DNA of 64,000 nucleotides from an uncultured Clostridia bacterium. Lineage in GTDB: Bacteria > Bacillota > Clostridia > Oscillospirales > Oscillospiraceae. Location: assembly GCA_945948535.1 (NCBI GenBank), contig CAMFBN010000005.1:27244-91243 (forward strand), given 5' to 3'. A model generated the notes under the pieces. It saw only the letters and a program-made list of their open reading frames with translations, did no database searches and had not been told where the DNA came from. Positions 50,043 to 59,678 of this stretch are shown here, piece by piece. The first letter of the stretch is position 1. Each line of letters opens with the position of its first letter. A program made the position numbers and the translations under genes.

Positions 50043-52253
50043 ATGCGGCGAATTGTATATCTGGCCCTTGGGTTTGCCGCTGCCTGCGGCCTGAACCTGT
50101 ATGCGGACGGCTGGGCTGCAAAGCTGCTGGGGTTCGGAGCAATTCTCTGTCTGAGCATCTTGGCGGAGAAGAAGCCCGGTGCACTCGCGCGTTGCCTGAG
50201 TGCTGCGCTTGGAATTGCGTTGGGCCTTGGCTGGTTCAGTGTGTATACAGCGCGGCATCTGAACCCGATTACGCCACTGGATGGGGAAGTGGTGGACTGC
50301 GTGGTGGAAGCACTGGATTATAGCCGGGCAACAGAGTACGGAAGCGCCGTGGATGGCACCGTGAAACTGGCTGACCGTTCTTACCGTGTTACGGCATATC
50401 TGAAACAGACAGAGAGGATTACGCCCGGAGATTTGATCGCCGGCAGTTTTCGGCTGCGGATAACGACTGAGGCGGGAGAAGACCCATCTTCCTATTATCA
50501 GGGCAAGGGTATTTTCCTTTTGGCTTATCAGAAGGGTAAAATTCAATTGTCCGAAGGGGAGCCGTCCGTCCGGCACCTCCCCGCTATTTTGCGTTATCAC
50601 ATTCAGAATATTTTAGAGAAATACATACCGTTAGATTGCGTGGCCTTTGCCAAAGCACTGCTGCTGGGCGACACCTCTGAGTTGACGTACCAGACGGATA
50701 CGGCGTTGAAGGTCAGCGGCATTCGCCATGTGGTTGCAGTGTCCGGGCTTCACATCTCGATCCTGTTCGCAATCCTCAGCGCCATTACGTTCCGGAAGCG
50801 GTTCCTGACTGCCTTTGTGGGGATTCCGCTGCTGTTTCTGTTTGCGGGGGTTGCCGGCTTTACGCCCTCTGTGACCCGGGCCTGTATCATGTCCGGACTG
50901 ATGCTGACGGCCCAGCTGATGAACAGAGAATACGACGGCCCCGCTGCTCTGGCCTTCGCTGTCCTCGCCATGCTGACGTTCAATCCCTACTGTATCAGCT
51001 CTGTCAGCTTCCAACTGTCTGTCGCCAGCGTCGCGGGCATTTTCCTGTTCTCACCAGGTATCCGTGAAAAGCTGACATCGAAAATAAAAGACAGAAAAGG
51101 GAAACAGTATTCGCTGCTTCGGAAACTGGCTGCCGGAATCGCGGTGACGCTTGGCGCACAGGTCTTAACGATCCCACTTTGTGCCTGCTATTTCGGAATG
51201 GTCAGCCTGGTTGGCGCCGTCACCAACCTGCTGGTGCTGTGGGCGGTCAGTCTGACCTTCTGCCTGCTGGCTGCGGTCTGCGTGCTGGCACCGCTCTGGG
51301 GGCCTCTCGCGGGGATTGTTGGCGCAGTTGCGGGAATTTTCATCCGCTATGTTCTGCTGGCGTCGAAAATCATGGCGGCGTTTCCGCTGGCAGCGGTGTA
51401 CACGGTCAGCCCTTACATTATCATCTGGCTGTTTTTCGTGTACCTGTTGCTTCTGATTTATTTATTGAGCAGAAAAATGGCGGTTTCCTTTGTCTGCTGT
51501 GCTGTTTTGTCGCTGTGCATCGCACTGATGGCCTCCTGGTGGGAGCCGTCTACCTCGGATGTATGCTTTTCAGTGCTTGACGTGGGGCAGGGGCAATGCC
51601 TTTTGCTCCAATCCAAGGGCAGAATCTACATGGTGGACTGCGGCGGCGACAGCAACGCCCGGTCTGCCGACGCTGCGGCGGAAAGGCTGCTGAGCCAGGG
51701 GTATTCCCATATCGATGGGTTAATCCTGACGCACACCGACCGGGATCACGCCGGAGGCGCTGAGAATTTTCTGTCAAGAATTCGAACCGACCTGCTGATT
51801 CTGCCGGTTCCGGCAGAATCGATGACTGTTCCGGAACAAACGAAGGTTGTCATTGCTTCTCAGGACTTTCAGATCACGGACGCGAATACTACGATTTCTG
51901 TGTTTGCGCCGGTGTTTCACGGTGAAGATAATGAAATGAGCCTGTGCGTCTTGTTTGATACGGAAAAATGTGATATACTCATCACCGGAGACAGAAACGC
52001 TTTCGGGGAACGATCCCTTTTGCGCCACGCGGATATCCCGGATGTGGATATTCTGGTAGCCGGGCATCACGGCTCCCGGTATTCTACCTGCGAGGAACTG
52101 CTCAGTGCAGCCCGCCCCGAAATTGTTTGTATCAGTGCAGGCGAGGATAACCCCTACGGGCACCCGGCGCCGGAGGTTCTGGAGCGGCTTTCGGATTTCG
52201 GCTGCACCGTATACCGTACAGACCAGCAGGGAACCATCACCATCAGGAGGTAA
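50043..52253 (+). CDS. comEC: ComEC/Rec2 DNA-uptake channel protein
   Basis: 736 aa. N-terminal helices and an OB-like extracellular domain, the ComEC competence core (ALLLGDTSELTYQTDTALKVSGIRHVVAVSGLHISILFAIL), further membrane helices, then a metallo-beta-lactamase domain (from about residue 500) with DVGQGQCLLLQ, THTDRDHAGGA and AGHHGSRYST. Takes up single-stranded DNA across the membrane. It lies directly after the alaS terminator, upstream of holA; no clear own promoter was found, so read-through is possible. Confidence 0.93.
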   Translation: MRRIVYLALGFAAACGLNLYADGWAAKLLGFGAILCLSILAEKKPGALARCLSAALGIALGLGWFSVYTARHLNPITPLDGEVVDCVVEALDYSRATEYGSAVDGTVKLADRSYRVTAYLKQTERITPGDLIAGSFRLRITTEAGEDPSSYYQGKGIFLLAYQKGKIQLSEGEPSVRHLPAILRYHIQNILEKYIPLDCVAFAKALLLGDTSELTYQTDTALKVSGIRHVVAVSGLHISILFAILSAITFRKRFLTAFVGIPLLFLFAGVAGFTPSVTRACIMSGLMLTAQLMNREYDGPAALAFAVLAMLTFNPYCISSVSFQLSVASVAGIFLFSPGIREKLTSKIKDRKGKQYSLLRKLAAGIAVTLGAQVLTIPLCACYFGMVSLVGAVTNLLVLWAVSLTFCLLAAVCVLAPLWGPLAGIVGAVAGIFIRYVLLASKIMAAFPLAAVYTVSPYIIIWLFFVYLLLLIYLLSRKMAVSFVCCAVLSLCIALMASWWEPSTSDVCFSVLDVGQGQCLLLQSKGRIYMVDCGGDSNARSADAAAERLLSQGYSHIDGLILTHTDRDHAGGAENFLSRIRTDLLILPVPAESMTVPEQTKVVIASQDFQITDANTTISVFAPVFHGEDNEMSLCVLFDTEKCDILITGDRNAFGERSLLRHADIPDVDILVAGHHGSRYSTCEELLSAARPEIVCISAGEDNPYGHPAPEVLERLSDFGCTVYRTDQQGTITIRR

Positions 52254-52256
52254 ACC

Positions 52257-53303
52257 ATGGCTAAAAAACAGCCCACAGACAGCGGAATCACCGAACTGAA
52301 GATGGCGCTGAAGCAGAAAGCTCTGGGACGGCTGTACTTTTTCCACGGGGAGGAGACGTTCCTTCTGCATCATTATCTGGAGCAGATGAAAAAGCTGCTG
52401 CTGGACCCGCTGACGGAATCCTTCAACTACCACCGCCTGAACAGTGAGACCTTTGAGCTCCGGGCCTTTGCGGATGCTGTGGAGAATCTGCCCATGATGG
52501 CGGAAGCGACCCTTGTCCAAATTGACGATGTGGATATTTTCAAGCTGAATGAATCGGACCGGGAGAAAATGGCGGAAATCCTGCGGGATATTCCCGATTA
52601 CTGTACGGTGGTTTTTACCTATATCACCGCCGCCTGGAAGCCGGACAAGCGTTACAAAAAGATGTGGGACGCGGTGGACAGCTGCGCCCTTGTGGTGGAG
52701 TTCGCAAAGCAGGATCAAAGAGATCTGATCGCCTGGGTAACACGCCACTTTGCGGCAAACAAAAAGCGCATCTCCACCGACCTGTGCGCCTACCTCATTG
52801 ATATCACCGGCGGAACCATGACCGCTCTGAGCGGTGAAATCGATAAAATCTGCGCCTATTCCGGGGCGGAGGAAATCAAAAGAAGCGATATTGACGCGGT
52901 GACGGAGCCGGTGCTGGACGCAGTCGTCTTCCAGATGACAGATCAGCTCAGCGCTGGGCGGTACGACCAGGCTGTGCAGAAATTGCAGCAGCTTCTCAAA
53001 ATGCAGCAGGAGCCGCTGGCAATTCTGGGGGCGGTTGGAAGCCACTACCGCCGCGTCAGCACCGCGCGCACCCTCCTGGACGCGGGAAAGAGCACCTATG
53101 ACCTGCAAAAGCTCTGCGGCATCCCGGACTATCCTGCCCGAAAGACCATGGAGGCGGCCCGCCGGTGCAGCCCAAAGTTCTGCCGAACCGCGGCCCAGCT
53201 GGTGCTGGAAACGGATTACCGGATGAAAACCTCCTTTGATGAACCGGAGCGCCTGCTGGAACTTCTGATTCTTCGGCTGGCACAGGAGGGAAAGAATGCT
53301 TAG
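52257..53303 (+). CDS. holA: DNA polymerase III subunit delta
   Basis: 348 aa clamp-loader delta. ALGRLYFFHGEETFLLHHYLEQMKKLLL and VENLPMMAEATLVQIDDVDIF in the N-terminal domain, LCAYLIDITGGTMTALSGEIDKICAYS and a helical C-terminus. Starts 3 nt after comEC, the usual Firmicutes order. Confidence 0.93.
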   Translation: MAKKQPTDSGITELKMALKQKALGRLYFFHGEETFLLHHYLEQMKKLLLDPLTESFNYHRLNSETFELRAFADAVENLPMMAEATLVQIDDVDIFKLNESDREKMAEILRDIPDYCTVVFTYITAAWKPDKRYKKMWDAVDSCALVVEFAKQDQRDLIAWVTRHFAANKKRISTDLCAYLIDITGGTMTALSGEIDKICAYSGAEEIKRSDIDAVTEPVLDAVVFQMTDQLSAGRYDQAVQKLQQLLKMQQEPLAILGAVGSHYRRVSTARTLLDAGKSTYDLQKLCGIPDYPARKTMEAARRCSPKFCRTAAQLVLETDYRMKTSFDEPERLLELLILRLAQEGKNA

Positions 53304-53880
53304 AATTAAGGAAGCCATCGTGGTGGAGGGCCGCTACGATAAAAACACCCTGTCCCAGATCGTAGACGCCCCCATTCTGGAAACCTCCGGCTTTGGCATT
53401 TTTAAGGATCGGGAGCAAATGTCTTTTCTGCGGCAGGTGGCTGAGCGCAGGGGCCTGATCGTATTTACCGATTCCGACGGCGCGGGCTTTGTGATCCGAA
53501 ACCATATCAAAAGCGCCATACCGTCAAAGTACCTGAAGCACGCCTATATCCCGGACGTGTACGGGAAGGAAAAGCGGAAAGCAGCGCCCGGAAAAGAGGG
53601 AAAGCTGGGGGTAGAGGGCCTGCCGCCGGAGATTCTGCTGGACGCTTTGCGCAGGGCGGGAGCGACCATAGAAGGGGAGGATTCCCCGGGAAACAAGGGC
53701 ATTACCAAGCAGGATCTCATGGCCCGCGGCCTGTCCGGCGGGGCCAATGCGGGGGCAAAACGGCAGCTTTTGCTTAAAAAGCTGGGCCTGCCGGAGCGCA
53801 TGAGCGCCAACGCCATGCTTCAGGCTTTGAACCTTCTGTGCACCCCGGAGGAGCTGGATTTGATTCTGGAATCCCTGTAA
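53296..53880 (+). CDS. rnmV: Ribonuclease M5 (Toprim)
   Basis: 194 aa. Toprim catalytic residues in EAIVVEGRYDKNTL and FTDSDGAGFVIRN, followed by the C-terminal rRNA-binding part (GLSGGANAGAKRQLLLKKLGLPERMSANAMLQALNLL). Matures 5S rRNA. AGGAGGGAA precedes the ATG inside holA. Confidence 0.93.
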   Translation: MLRIKEAIVVEGRYDKNTLSQIVDAPILETSGFGIFKDREQMSFLRQVAERRGLIVFTDSDGAGFVIRNHIKSAIPSKYLKHAYIPDVYGKEKRKAAPGKEGKLGVEGLPPEILLDALRRAGATIEGEDSPGNKGITKQDLMARGLSGGANAGAKRQLLLKKLGLPERMSANAMLQALNLLCTPEELDLILESL

Positions 53881-53901
53881 TGAGAGTAATGGAGAAAAAC
53901 C

Positions 53902-55764
53902 ATGGTAGATATACAAGTAACGAATCTGACAAAATTCTTCGTCATCGGCGAAAATCTTCTGGAAAACCTGACCTTTGAGATTCAGGAAGGGGAGTGCGTC
54001 GCCATTCTGGGCCGCAACGGCTGCGGCAAGACCACGCTTTTCAACATCCTCACCGGGCAGATGGACTACGATTCCGGCGAGGTCTACGTGAACCCCAACA
54101 AAAAGCTGGGACTGATCTCTCAGATACCCCGGTTCCCGGAGGGCTATACCGTAGAGGATGTTCTGCGCTCTGCCTATGCGGATATTCTGCGAGTACGTCA
54201 GAAGATGGAGCTGCTGGAATGCGAAATGGCAAACGGCGCCACAGACGCCCAGCTCCGGGAGTACGATGCCCTGACCAACCGGTTCCAGACCGGCGGCGGA
54301 TACGACATGGACGTAGAGGTGGATAAAATCTGCAACGGCCTTGGCATTACGCCTGAACAGCGGTGCCAGGAATTTGACAGCCTGTCCGGCGGCGAGAAAA
54401 CCCGGGTGAATCTTGCCCGGCTTCTGCTGGAAAAAACGGACATTCTGCTGCTGGACGAGCCGACCAATCATCTCGACTTAAACAGCGTGGAGTGGCTGGA
54501 GCAGTATATCAACGCCTTTAAGGGTACGGTGCTGACCATTTCTCACGACCGGTACTTCATCGACCAGATTGCCGACCGGGTCATCGAGATTACGGAAGGT
54601 CACGCGGAGTTCTACTCCGGCAACTATTCTTTCTACATGGACGAAAAGCAGGCCCGGTTCGACCTGCAATTAAAGCAGTACGAACAGGAGCAGGCAAAGC
54701 TCAAGCAGTTGGGCTATACGGTGGAGCGGATGAAGGGCTGGGGCATCAACAACCGCACCCTGTACCGCCGGGCCATGTCCATCCAGCACCGGATGGAACG
54801 CATTCGCAAGACAGAAAAGCCCAAAAAAGAGCGCACCATGAAGGCATCCTTCGGGGAAAAGGAGTTCTCCGGGGACATTGTATTCAAAATGAAAAACGTC
54901 TCTAAATCCTTTGGAGACCGGACATTGTTTTCGGACGTGAACCTGACCGTGGAGGGCGGCGAACGGATTGCGCTTCTGGGGGACAATGGCACAGGAAAGA
55001 CGACGTTTATCAAGTGCCTCTTGGGGGACGAGGACTGCGCCGGAAAGATTCAGTTCGGTCCTACGGTGAAAGTTGGGTATCTGCCACAGATTATCCACTT
55101 TGACCACCCGGAGCGCAGCTTGTATGACACCATGCTCTACGAAAAGAACTGCACCCCTCAGACCGCCCGTGACCGTCTTGGCGCTTTTATGTTTCAGGGC
55201 GAAGATGTGTTCAAGCAGGTGGGCAACCTCTCCGGCGGCGAGCAGTCACGACTGCGGCTGTGTATGCTGATGGACGAGAAGATTAACCTGTTGATTCTGG
55301 ACGAGCCCACCAACCATCTGGACATCGCCTCCCGGGAGTGGGTGGAGGCCGCCATCGAGGAATTCGAGGGCGTCCTGCTGTTCGTATCTCATGACCGGTA
55401 CTTTATCGAGAAATTTGCCGAACGGATCTGGCTCTTGGAGGACGGAACCATCCGGGACTTCCCCTGCGGCTATCAGAAGTACCGCTCTATTCTGGAGCAC
55501 GAAGCGGCAGCGAAGCCCGTCATCACCGCCGCTCCCAAGCCAAAGAAGGAAAAGCTCAAGGGCGGCACCAAGGATACGGGTAAATTGATTCGCCGCCTGG
55601 AGCGGGAGATCGAAAAGCAGGAAGCGCTGATTGCGGAATTGGAAGGGAAAATCGAAGCCGCTGCCGCCGACTATCAGGAACTGACCCGGCTGCTTGGAGA
55701 AAAGGAAGAAGCGGAATCGGTGCTGATGGATCTGATGGAGCGGTGGGACGCGGCGCAGGAGTGA
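53902..55764 (+). CDS. ABC-F family ATPase (ribosome-associated type)
   Basis: 620 aa. Two ABC domains: Walker A GRNGCGKTT and GDNGTGKTT, signatures LSGGEKTRV and LSGGEQSRL, and two LLDEPTNHLD Walker B motifs. A linker of about 80 residues with basic MKGWGINNRTLYRRAMSIQHRME joins them, and a C-terminal coiled coil (residues 555-615). No membrane domain. The Uup/YdiF-like arrangement suggests a translation factor rather than a transporter; resistance function is not implied. Confidence 0.92.
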   Translation: MVDIQVTNLTKFFVIGENLLENLTFEIQEGECVAILGRNGCGKTTLFNILTGQMDYDSGEVYVNPNKKLGLISQIPRFPEGYTVEDVLRSAYADILRVRQKMELLECEMANGATDAQLREYDALTNRFQTGGGYDMDVEVDKICNGLGITPEQRCQEFDSLSGGEKTRVNLARLLLEKTDILLLDEPTNHLDLNSVEWLEQYINAFKGTVLTISHDRYFIDQIADRVIEITEGHAEFYSGNYSFYMDEKQARFDLQLKQYEQEQAKLKQLGYTVERMKGWGINNRTLYRRAMSIQHRMERIRKTEKPKKERTMKASFGEKEFSGDIVFKMKNVSKSFGDRTLFSDVNLTVEGGERIALLGDNGTGKTTFIKCLLGDEDCAGKIQFGPTVKVGYLPQIIHFDHPERSLYDTMLYEKNCTPQTARDRLGAFMFQGEDVFKQVGNLSGGEQSRLRLCMLMDEKINLLILDEPTNHLDIASREWVEAAIEEFEGVLLFVSHDRYFIEKFAERIWLLEDGTIRDFPCGYQKYRSILEHEAAAKPVITAAPKPKKEKLKGGTKDTGKLIRRLEREIEKQEALIAELEGKIEAAAADYQELTRLLGEKEEAESVLMDLMERWDAAQE

Positions 55765-55769
55765 AGAAT

Positions 55770-56339
55770 ATGAAACACCAGGGTACGAAAACAATCGAAA
55801 CCTCAAGGCTGATTCTGCGGCGGTTCAGGCTGGAGGACGCGCCTGCCATGTACCGCAACTGGGCCTCTGACCCGGAAGTGACAAAATTCCTCACCTGGCC
55901 TGCCCACAGCAGTGTGGAAATCAGCCGGCAGGTTTTGCTTGGCTGGACAGGGCAGTATGAAGAGGATACCTTTTATCAGTGGGCCATCGTTCCGAAAATT
56001 ACAGGCGAACCAGTTGGCTCCATTGGCGCTGTTTGTCTGAACGAACAGGCACAGCTCGTGCATATTGGCTACTGCATCGGCGCAAACTGGTGGCATCAGG
56101 GCATCACCTCCGAGGCTATGAAAGCGGTAATGGACTACTTCTTCGATGAAGTCGGTGTGAACCGGGTGGAATCGAGACACGATCCCCGCAATCCCAACTC
56201 CGGCGCGGTTATGCGCAAGTGCGGTATGCAATTTGAAGGAACCTTGCGGCAGTCCGATTGGAACAATCAGGGCATTTGTGACGCCAGTTGGTATGGTATT
56301 CTGGCACCAGAACGATCGTACACGAAAAAGGGGAGTTGA
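55770..56339 (+). CDS. GNAT family acetyltransferase (RimJ/RimL-like)
   Basis: 189 aa. ETSRLILRRFRLEDAPAMYRNWASDPEVTKFLTW is the RimJ/RimL start; GYCIGANWWHQGITSEAMKAVMDYFF is the acetyl-CoA motif; VESRHDPRNPNSGAVMRKCGMQFEGTL follows. Substrate unknown, ribosomal proteins or small amines. Starts 5 nt after the ABC-F gene with AGGAG in it. Confidence 0.92.
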   Translation: MKHQGTKTIETSRLILRRFRLEDAPAMYRNWASDPEVTKFLTWPAHSSVEISRQVLLGWTGQYEEDTFYQWAIVPKITGEPVGSIGAVCLNEQAQLVHIGYCIGANWWHQGITSEAMKAVMDYFFDEVGVNRVESRHDPRNPNSGAVMRKCGMQFEGTLRQSDWNNQGICDASWYGILAPERSYTKKGS

Positions 56340-56364
56340 CACGCGTCATAGGAATGCATATAAT
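56336..56364 (+). promoter_or_regulatory. Sigma-A promoter of mrp
   Basis: TTGACA (56336-56341), 17-nt spacer, TATAAT (56359-56364). The -35 overlaps the acetyltransferase stop codon. Confidence 0.85.
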
Positions 56365-56397
56365 AGATGTCATATGACAAAAAAGGAGAGAACAGAT

Positions 56398-57219
56398 ATG
56401 AGTTCTTGTAATGGAAATTGCTCTTCCTGCGGTTCCGATTGTGCGGATCGTCAGGCAGAAAGCCTGCTGGCAGAGCTGAATCCCAAGTCCAGTGTGAAAA
56501 AGGTCATCGCCGTGGTATCCGGTAAGGGCGGCGTGGGCAAGTCCACCGTTACCGCCATGCTGGCTGTGGCCATGGCCCGGCAGGGGAAGAAGGTGGCGGT
56601 GCTGGATGCCGATATCACCGGCCCCTCCGCGCCTACTGCCTTTGGCGTCTTCGAGTGCCAGGGTGCCAATGAGGACGGGCTGTTCCCGGCGCTGACCCGG
56701 GGCGGCATTCAGGTCATGTCCATCAACCTGCTGTTGGACAACCCCGCCGATCCCGTGGTGTGGCGGGGACCGGTCATCGCCGGTGCGGTGAAGCAGTTCT
56801 GGACGGACGTGATCTGGGAGGACGTGGACTATATGTTCGTGGATATGCCCCCCGGAACCGGCGACGTGCCCCTGACCGTGTTCCAGAGCCTGCCCATCGA
56901 CGGCGTGGTCATTGTCACCACCCCGCAGGATCTGGTGTCCATGATCGTCGCCAAGGCGGTCAAGATGGCGAATATGATGCACATTCCCGTTCTGGGACTT
57001 GTGGAGAATTATTCCTATCTGGAGTGCCCGGACTGCGGCAGGAAGATCGAGGTCTTCGGCAAGTCCCATATTAACGAGATTGCCGACAAGTTTGAACTGC
57101 CTGTATTGGCAAAGCTGCCCATCGACCCGTCTGTGGCGGAAGCCTATGACAACGGCCTGATGGAAACCGTGAATACGGATGCGGTCAGCGGTGTGATTGA
57201 CGCGGTTCTGAAAGCCTAA
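56398..57219 (+). CDS. Mrp/NBP35-type P-loop iron-sulfur carrier
   Basis: 273 aa. N-terminal Cys cluster CNGNCSSCGSDC, deviant Walker A VVSGKGGVGKSTV, ADITGPSAPTAFG, MPPGTGDVPLTVFQS and a C-terminal CPDCG pair that binds a cluster at the dimer interface. Delivers Fe-S clusters to apoproteins. ATG at 56398 chosen for AAAGGAG; stand-alone unit with promoter and terminator. Confidence 0.94.
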   Translation: MSSCNGNCSSCGSDCADRQAESLLAELNPKSSVKKVIAVVSGKGGVGKSTVTAMLAVAMARQGKKVAVLDADITGPSAPTAFGVFECQGANEDGLFPALTRGGIQVMSINLLLDNPADPVVWRGPVIAGAVKQFWTDVIWEDVDYMFVDMPPGTGDVPLTVFQSLPIDGVVIVTTPQDLVSMIVAKAVKMANMMHIPVLGLVENYSYLECPDCGRKIEVFGKSHINEIADKFELPVLAKLPIDPSVAEAYDNGLMETVNTDAVSGVIDAVLKA

Positions 57220-57227
57220 TGAAACGG

Positions 57228-57251
57228 AAAACCCGGCAAAAGCCGGGTTTT
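57228..57251 (+). terminator. Terminator of mrp
   Basis: 10-bp stem AAAACCCGGC/GCCGGGTTTT with AAAA loop, then CTTTG. Confidence 0.85.
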
Positions 57252-57342
57252 CTTTGTGATAATGCGAAATAACAGTAGCGTTCCCAGAGAAAATATGCTA
57301 CAATACCCCGAGAGCATTGAACAATCGAAAGGGAGAACAACA

Positions 57343-58389
57343 TTGGAAACGAACGAGAATGCAGGCTTTCAGACAAAGGACTATTGGTACGACCTGCCGG
57401 AGGAACTGATTGCCCAGACCCCGCTGCAAAAGCGGGATACCTCCCGGCTGATGGTGCTGAACCGGGAGACGGGGAAGATCAGCCATAAGCACTTTTACGA
57501 CATTGTTGACTATCTGAACCCCGGCGACTGTCTGGTGATGAACGATTCCCGGGTACTGCCTGCAAGACTTCTGGGCCACCGGCCCACCGGCGGCGCGGTG
57601 GAGGTGCTGCTGCTGCGGGATTTGGGGAATCACTGCTGGGAGTGCCTGTGCAAGCCGGGCCGGAAAATGCTCCCCGGCAGCGAGGTCAGCTTTGGCAACG
57701 GCGAATTAAAGGCGGTCGTCCGGGAAGTCCGGGAGGACGGTAACCGGGTGGTGGAATTTTTCTATGAGGGAATTTTTCTGGAAGTTCTGGAACGCCTTGG
57801 AAAGATGCCTCTGCCGCCCTATATCAAGGCGGAGCTTGAGGATCAGGAGCGTTACCAAACGGTGTATTCCCGGGAGGTCGGTTCCGCCGCTGCCCCCACC
57901 GCCGGGCTTCACTTTACCAATGAATTGCTGGAAAAGGTCCGGGCCAAGGGTGTTAAGACGGCCTTCGTCACATTGCACGTCGGCCTTGGCACCTTCCGTC
58001 CTGTGAAGGCGGACAATATTCTGGAACACCATATGCACTCCGAGCTGTGTATGATGAACGAGGAAACAGCCCAAATTCTGAATGAAACCAGAAATAACGG
58101 CGGACGGGTGATCTGCGTGGGTACGACCTCCTGCCGGACGCTGGAGTCTCTGGTGGGAGAGGACGGAACCTTCTGTGCCGGTTCCCGATGGACGGATATT
58201 TTCATCTATCCCGGCTATACCTTCAAGGCCATGGACGGCCTGATCACCAATTTCCATCTGCCGGAGAGTACACTGGTTATGCTGGTGTCTGCTTTTGCCG
58301 GGCGGGAGCGGGTTCTGAACGCCTACGCCGAGGCTGTGAAGGAGCGCTATCGCTTCTTCAGCTTTGGCGATGCGATGTTTATAGGTTAA
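57343..58389 (+). CDS. queA: S-adenosylmethionine:tRNA ribosyltransferase-isomerase
   Basis: 348 aa. Adds the epoxycyclopentane precursor of queuosine to t[68 protein letters not shown] and [11 protein letters not shown] are all family marks. The TTG at 57343 is the best start: AAAGGGAG is 7 nt upstream and the protein then matches normal length; extension to 57256 would add 29 unlikely residues. No other queuosine gene is adjacent. Confidence 0.94.
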   Translation: METNENAGFQTKDYWYDLPEELIAQTPLQKRDTSRLMVLNRETGKISHKHFYDIVDYLNPGDCLVMNDSRVLPARLLGHRPTGGAVEVLLLRDLGNHCWECLCKPGRKMLPGSEVSFGNGELKAVVREVREDGNRVVEFFYEGIFLEVLERLGKMPLPPYIKAELEDQERYQTVYSREVGSAAAPTAGLHFTNELLEKVRAKGVKTAFVTLHVGLGTFRPVKADNILEHHMHSELCMMNEETAQILNETRNNGGRVICVGTTSCRTLESLVGEDGTFCAGSRWTDIFIYPGYTFKAMDGLITNFHLPESTLVMLVSAFAGRERVLNAYAEAVKERYRFFSFGDAMFIG

Positions 58390-58462
58390 AACAGCAAGAA
58401 CATGATAAAGCGTTCTCAGAATAAGCATGGCTTTCGCGGGATAGGATTCAGGTACAGGGAAA

Positions 58463-58499
58463 GAAAGACGCCAAGTTTTTTGAAAACTTGGCGTCTTTC
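58463..58499. terminator. 17-bp terminator at the element junction
   Basis: Perfect 17-bp stem (58463-58479 with 58483-58499), TTG loop, T-rich on the minus strand. It lies 2 nt beyond the tRNA 3' end fragment, so it looks like the terminator of the original tRNA gene; it may also stop queA transcripts. Confidence 0.8.
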
Positions 58500-58501
58500 C
58501 A

Positions 58502-58525
58502 TGGCGGAGAGAGTGGGATTCGAAC
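58502..58525 (-). other. Attachment site: 3' end of a tRNA gene (tRNA-Ser-like)
   Basis: Minus strand reads GTTCGAATCCCACTCTCTCC followed by GCCA: T-loop, T-stem and acceptor 3' strand with CCA, discriminator G. No 5' part of a tRNA is present. It borders the integrase gene, so it is the duplicated core left by integration into a tRNA 3' end; the intact tRNA should lie at the far end beyond the window. Confidence 0.75.
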
Positions 58526-58547
58526 AGAGCGTTATATGTGGGAAAAG

Positions 58548-59636
58548 TTATTGAATATCAGTCACTTTTTCGTTTTCGTTAGCATTTTTGTTAGCATTAT
58601 CGTTTTTGTTGTCAAAAAATGCTGTGAAGGTTTTTGCGTGGGCGGCTACGTCCTGCTGGGCGATATGGGTGTAGATTTTTCGCATGGTCTGATCGTTGGC
58701 CCAGCCGCCTATCTCCATGGCTACTTTTTCCGGCACGTTCAAGTGGTAGGCAAGACTGGCGAAGCTGTGGCGAAGGCCATGGATGCCTACTTTTGGAAGA
58801 TTGTTTGCCTCGCAGATGCGGTTGATCTGCTGGAACATTCCGGCCGGGGACATGGTAACTACATATTCAGACTTTCGCTGTGCGGCTTCCAGAGCGGCTC
58901 TGAGGGGTGGAATGATTGGGATAAGCCGGGTTGAGCTTCTGTTCTTATTTTCCTTCTTGCGGACAAGAACGCCGCCCTCACCGTACACGGCAGCGCCTGA
59001 CACGGTTATGATTCCATTTTCCAGATCCACATTCTCCCAGCGCAAGTCCAGCAGTTCAGACCGGCGCATACTGGAAAGGGCCAGAAGGGCGGGAATCTCC
59101 ACCGGCATTCCGTGGATGGCCTCCACAAAGGCGGGAATCTGATCTGGGGTTAGGAATGGATGCTCATTTGGTTTGACCTGCGGAAGACGGACGGTGATCT
59201 TCTCACCGGTGGCCTCCACGATCACGGAGGACAGGAACCGCCATGCGTTTTGCAGGGTCTTGGCGCTGCACAGCTTTGCTTCTGCATTCACGGCCCGCTG
59301 CCACTGCTCCTGAGTGACGGCTCCAATATCCCGCTGCATCATGGTCTGGAATCTTCCACGCTGGATGAATCGGTAGCCCCGGACGGTGGCCGGGGACAGG
59401 ACGTTGGAACGGGCGGAAATGTAATCGTCAATGGCCACGGTGACGGTTTTCTTGGCCTTTGCGGTTTTTGCCTTCATAATGCCCTTCTTGACGGCCAGCG
59501 CCTCTGCGATGGCCTGATCTTCTTTGTCTCGGGTGATTGTGATACTTCGCCCGTCTATTCGCAGCTGGACGCACCATTTGCCGGACGGAAGCTGACGGGC
59601 TGTTGGTATTTTGATATGACTGCTTTTATTCGCCAT
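58548..59636 (-). CDS. Tyrosine-type site-specific integrase
   Basis: 362 aa. N-terminal Arm-binding region (ARQLPSGKWCVQLRIDGRSI), core-binding helix bundle, and a catalytic domain with the RHRY set: Arg in SMRRSELLDLRW, HGLRHSFASLAY, a Trp in place of the second His (GGWANDQTM), and nucleophile Tyr in IYTHIAQQ. The C-terminus is an unusual Asn/Lys/Asp repeat (NKNDNANKNANENE). It lies 23 nt from the attachment core, as expected. Confidence 0.93.
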   Translation of the reverse strand: MANKSSHIKIPTARQLPSGKWCVQLRIDGRSITITRDKEDQAIAEALAVKKGIMKAKTAKAKKTVTVAIDDYISARSNVLSPATVRGYRFIQRGRFQTMMQRDIGAVTQEQWQRAVNAEAKLCSAKTLQNAWRFLSSVIVEATGEKITVRLPQVKPNEHPFLTPDQIPAFVEAIHGMPVEIPALLALSSMRRSELLDLRWENVDLENGIITVSGAAVYGEGGVLVRKKENKNRSSTRLIPIIPPLRAALEAAQRKSEYVVTMSPAGMFQQINRICEANNLPKVGIHGLRHSFASLAYHLNVPEKVAMEIGGWANDQTMRKIYTHIAQQDVAAHAKTFTAFFDNKNDNANKNANENEKVTDIQ

Positions 59637-59643
59637 TTAGTCC

Positions 59644-59672
59644 TTGCCTTTCCGGGGCAGGTCTGCTACAAT
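59644..59672 (+). promoter_or_regulatory. Sigma-A promoter of a candidate sRNA
   Basis: TTGCCT (59644-59649), 17-nt spacer, TACAAT (59667-59672); divergent from the integrase whose start is at 59636. Confidence 0.6.
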
Positions 59673-59678
59673 AAACGG

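Noticed and set aside
47863..50184. 773-codon minus-strand ORF
   Set aside because: Shadow of alaS, a full-length conserved gene; the composition follows from codon bias.
58502..58525. Complete tRNA gene at the element boundary
   Set aside because: Only T-arm and acceptor 3' strand are present; no anticodon or D arm follows on the minus strand.
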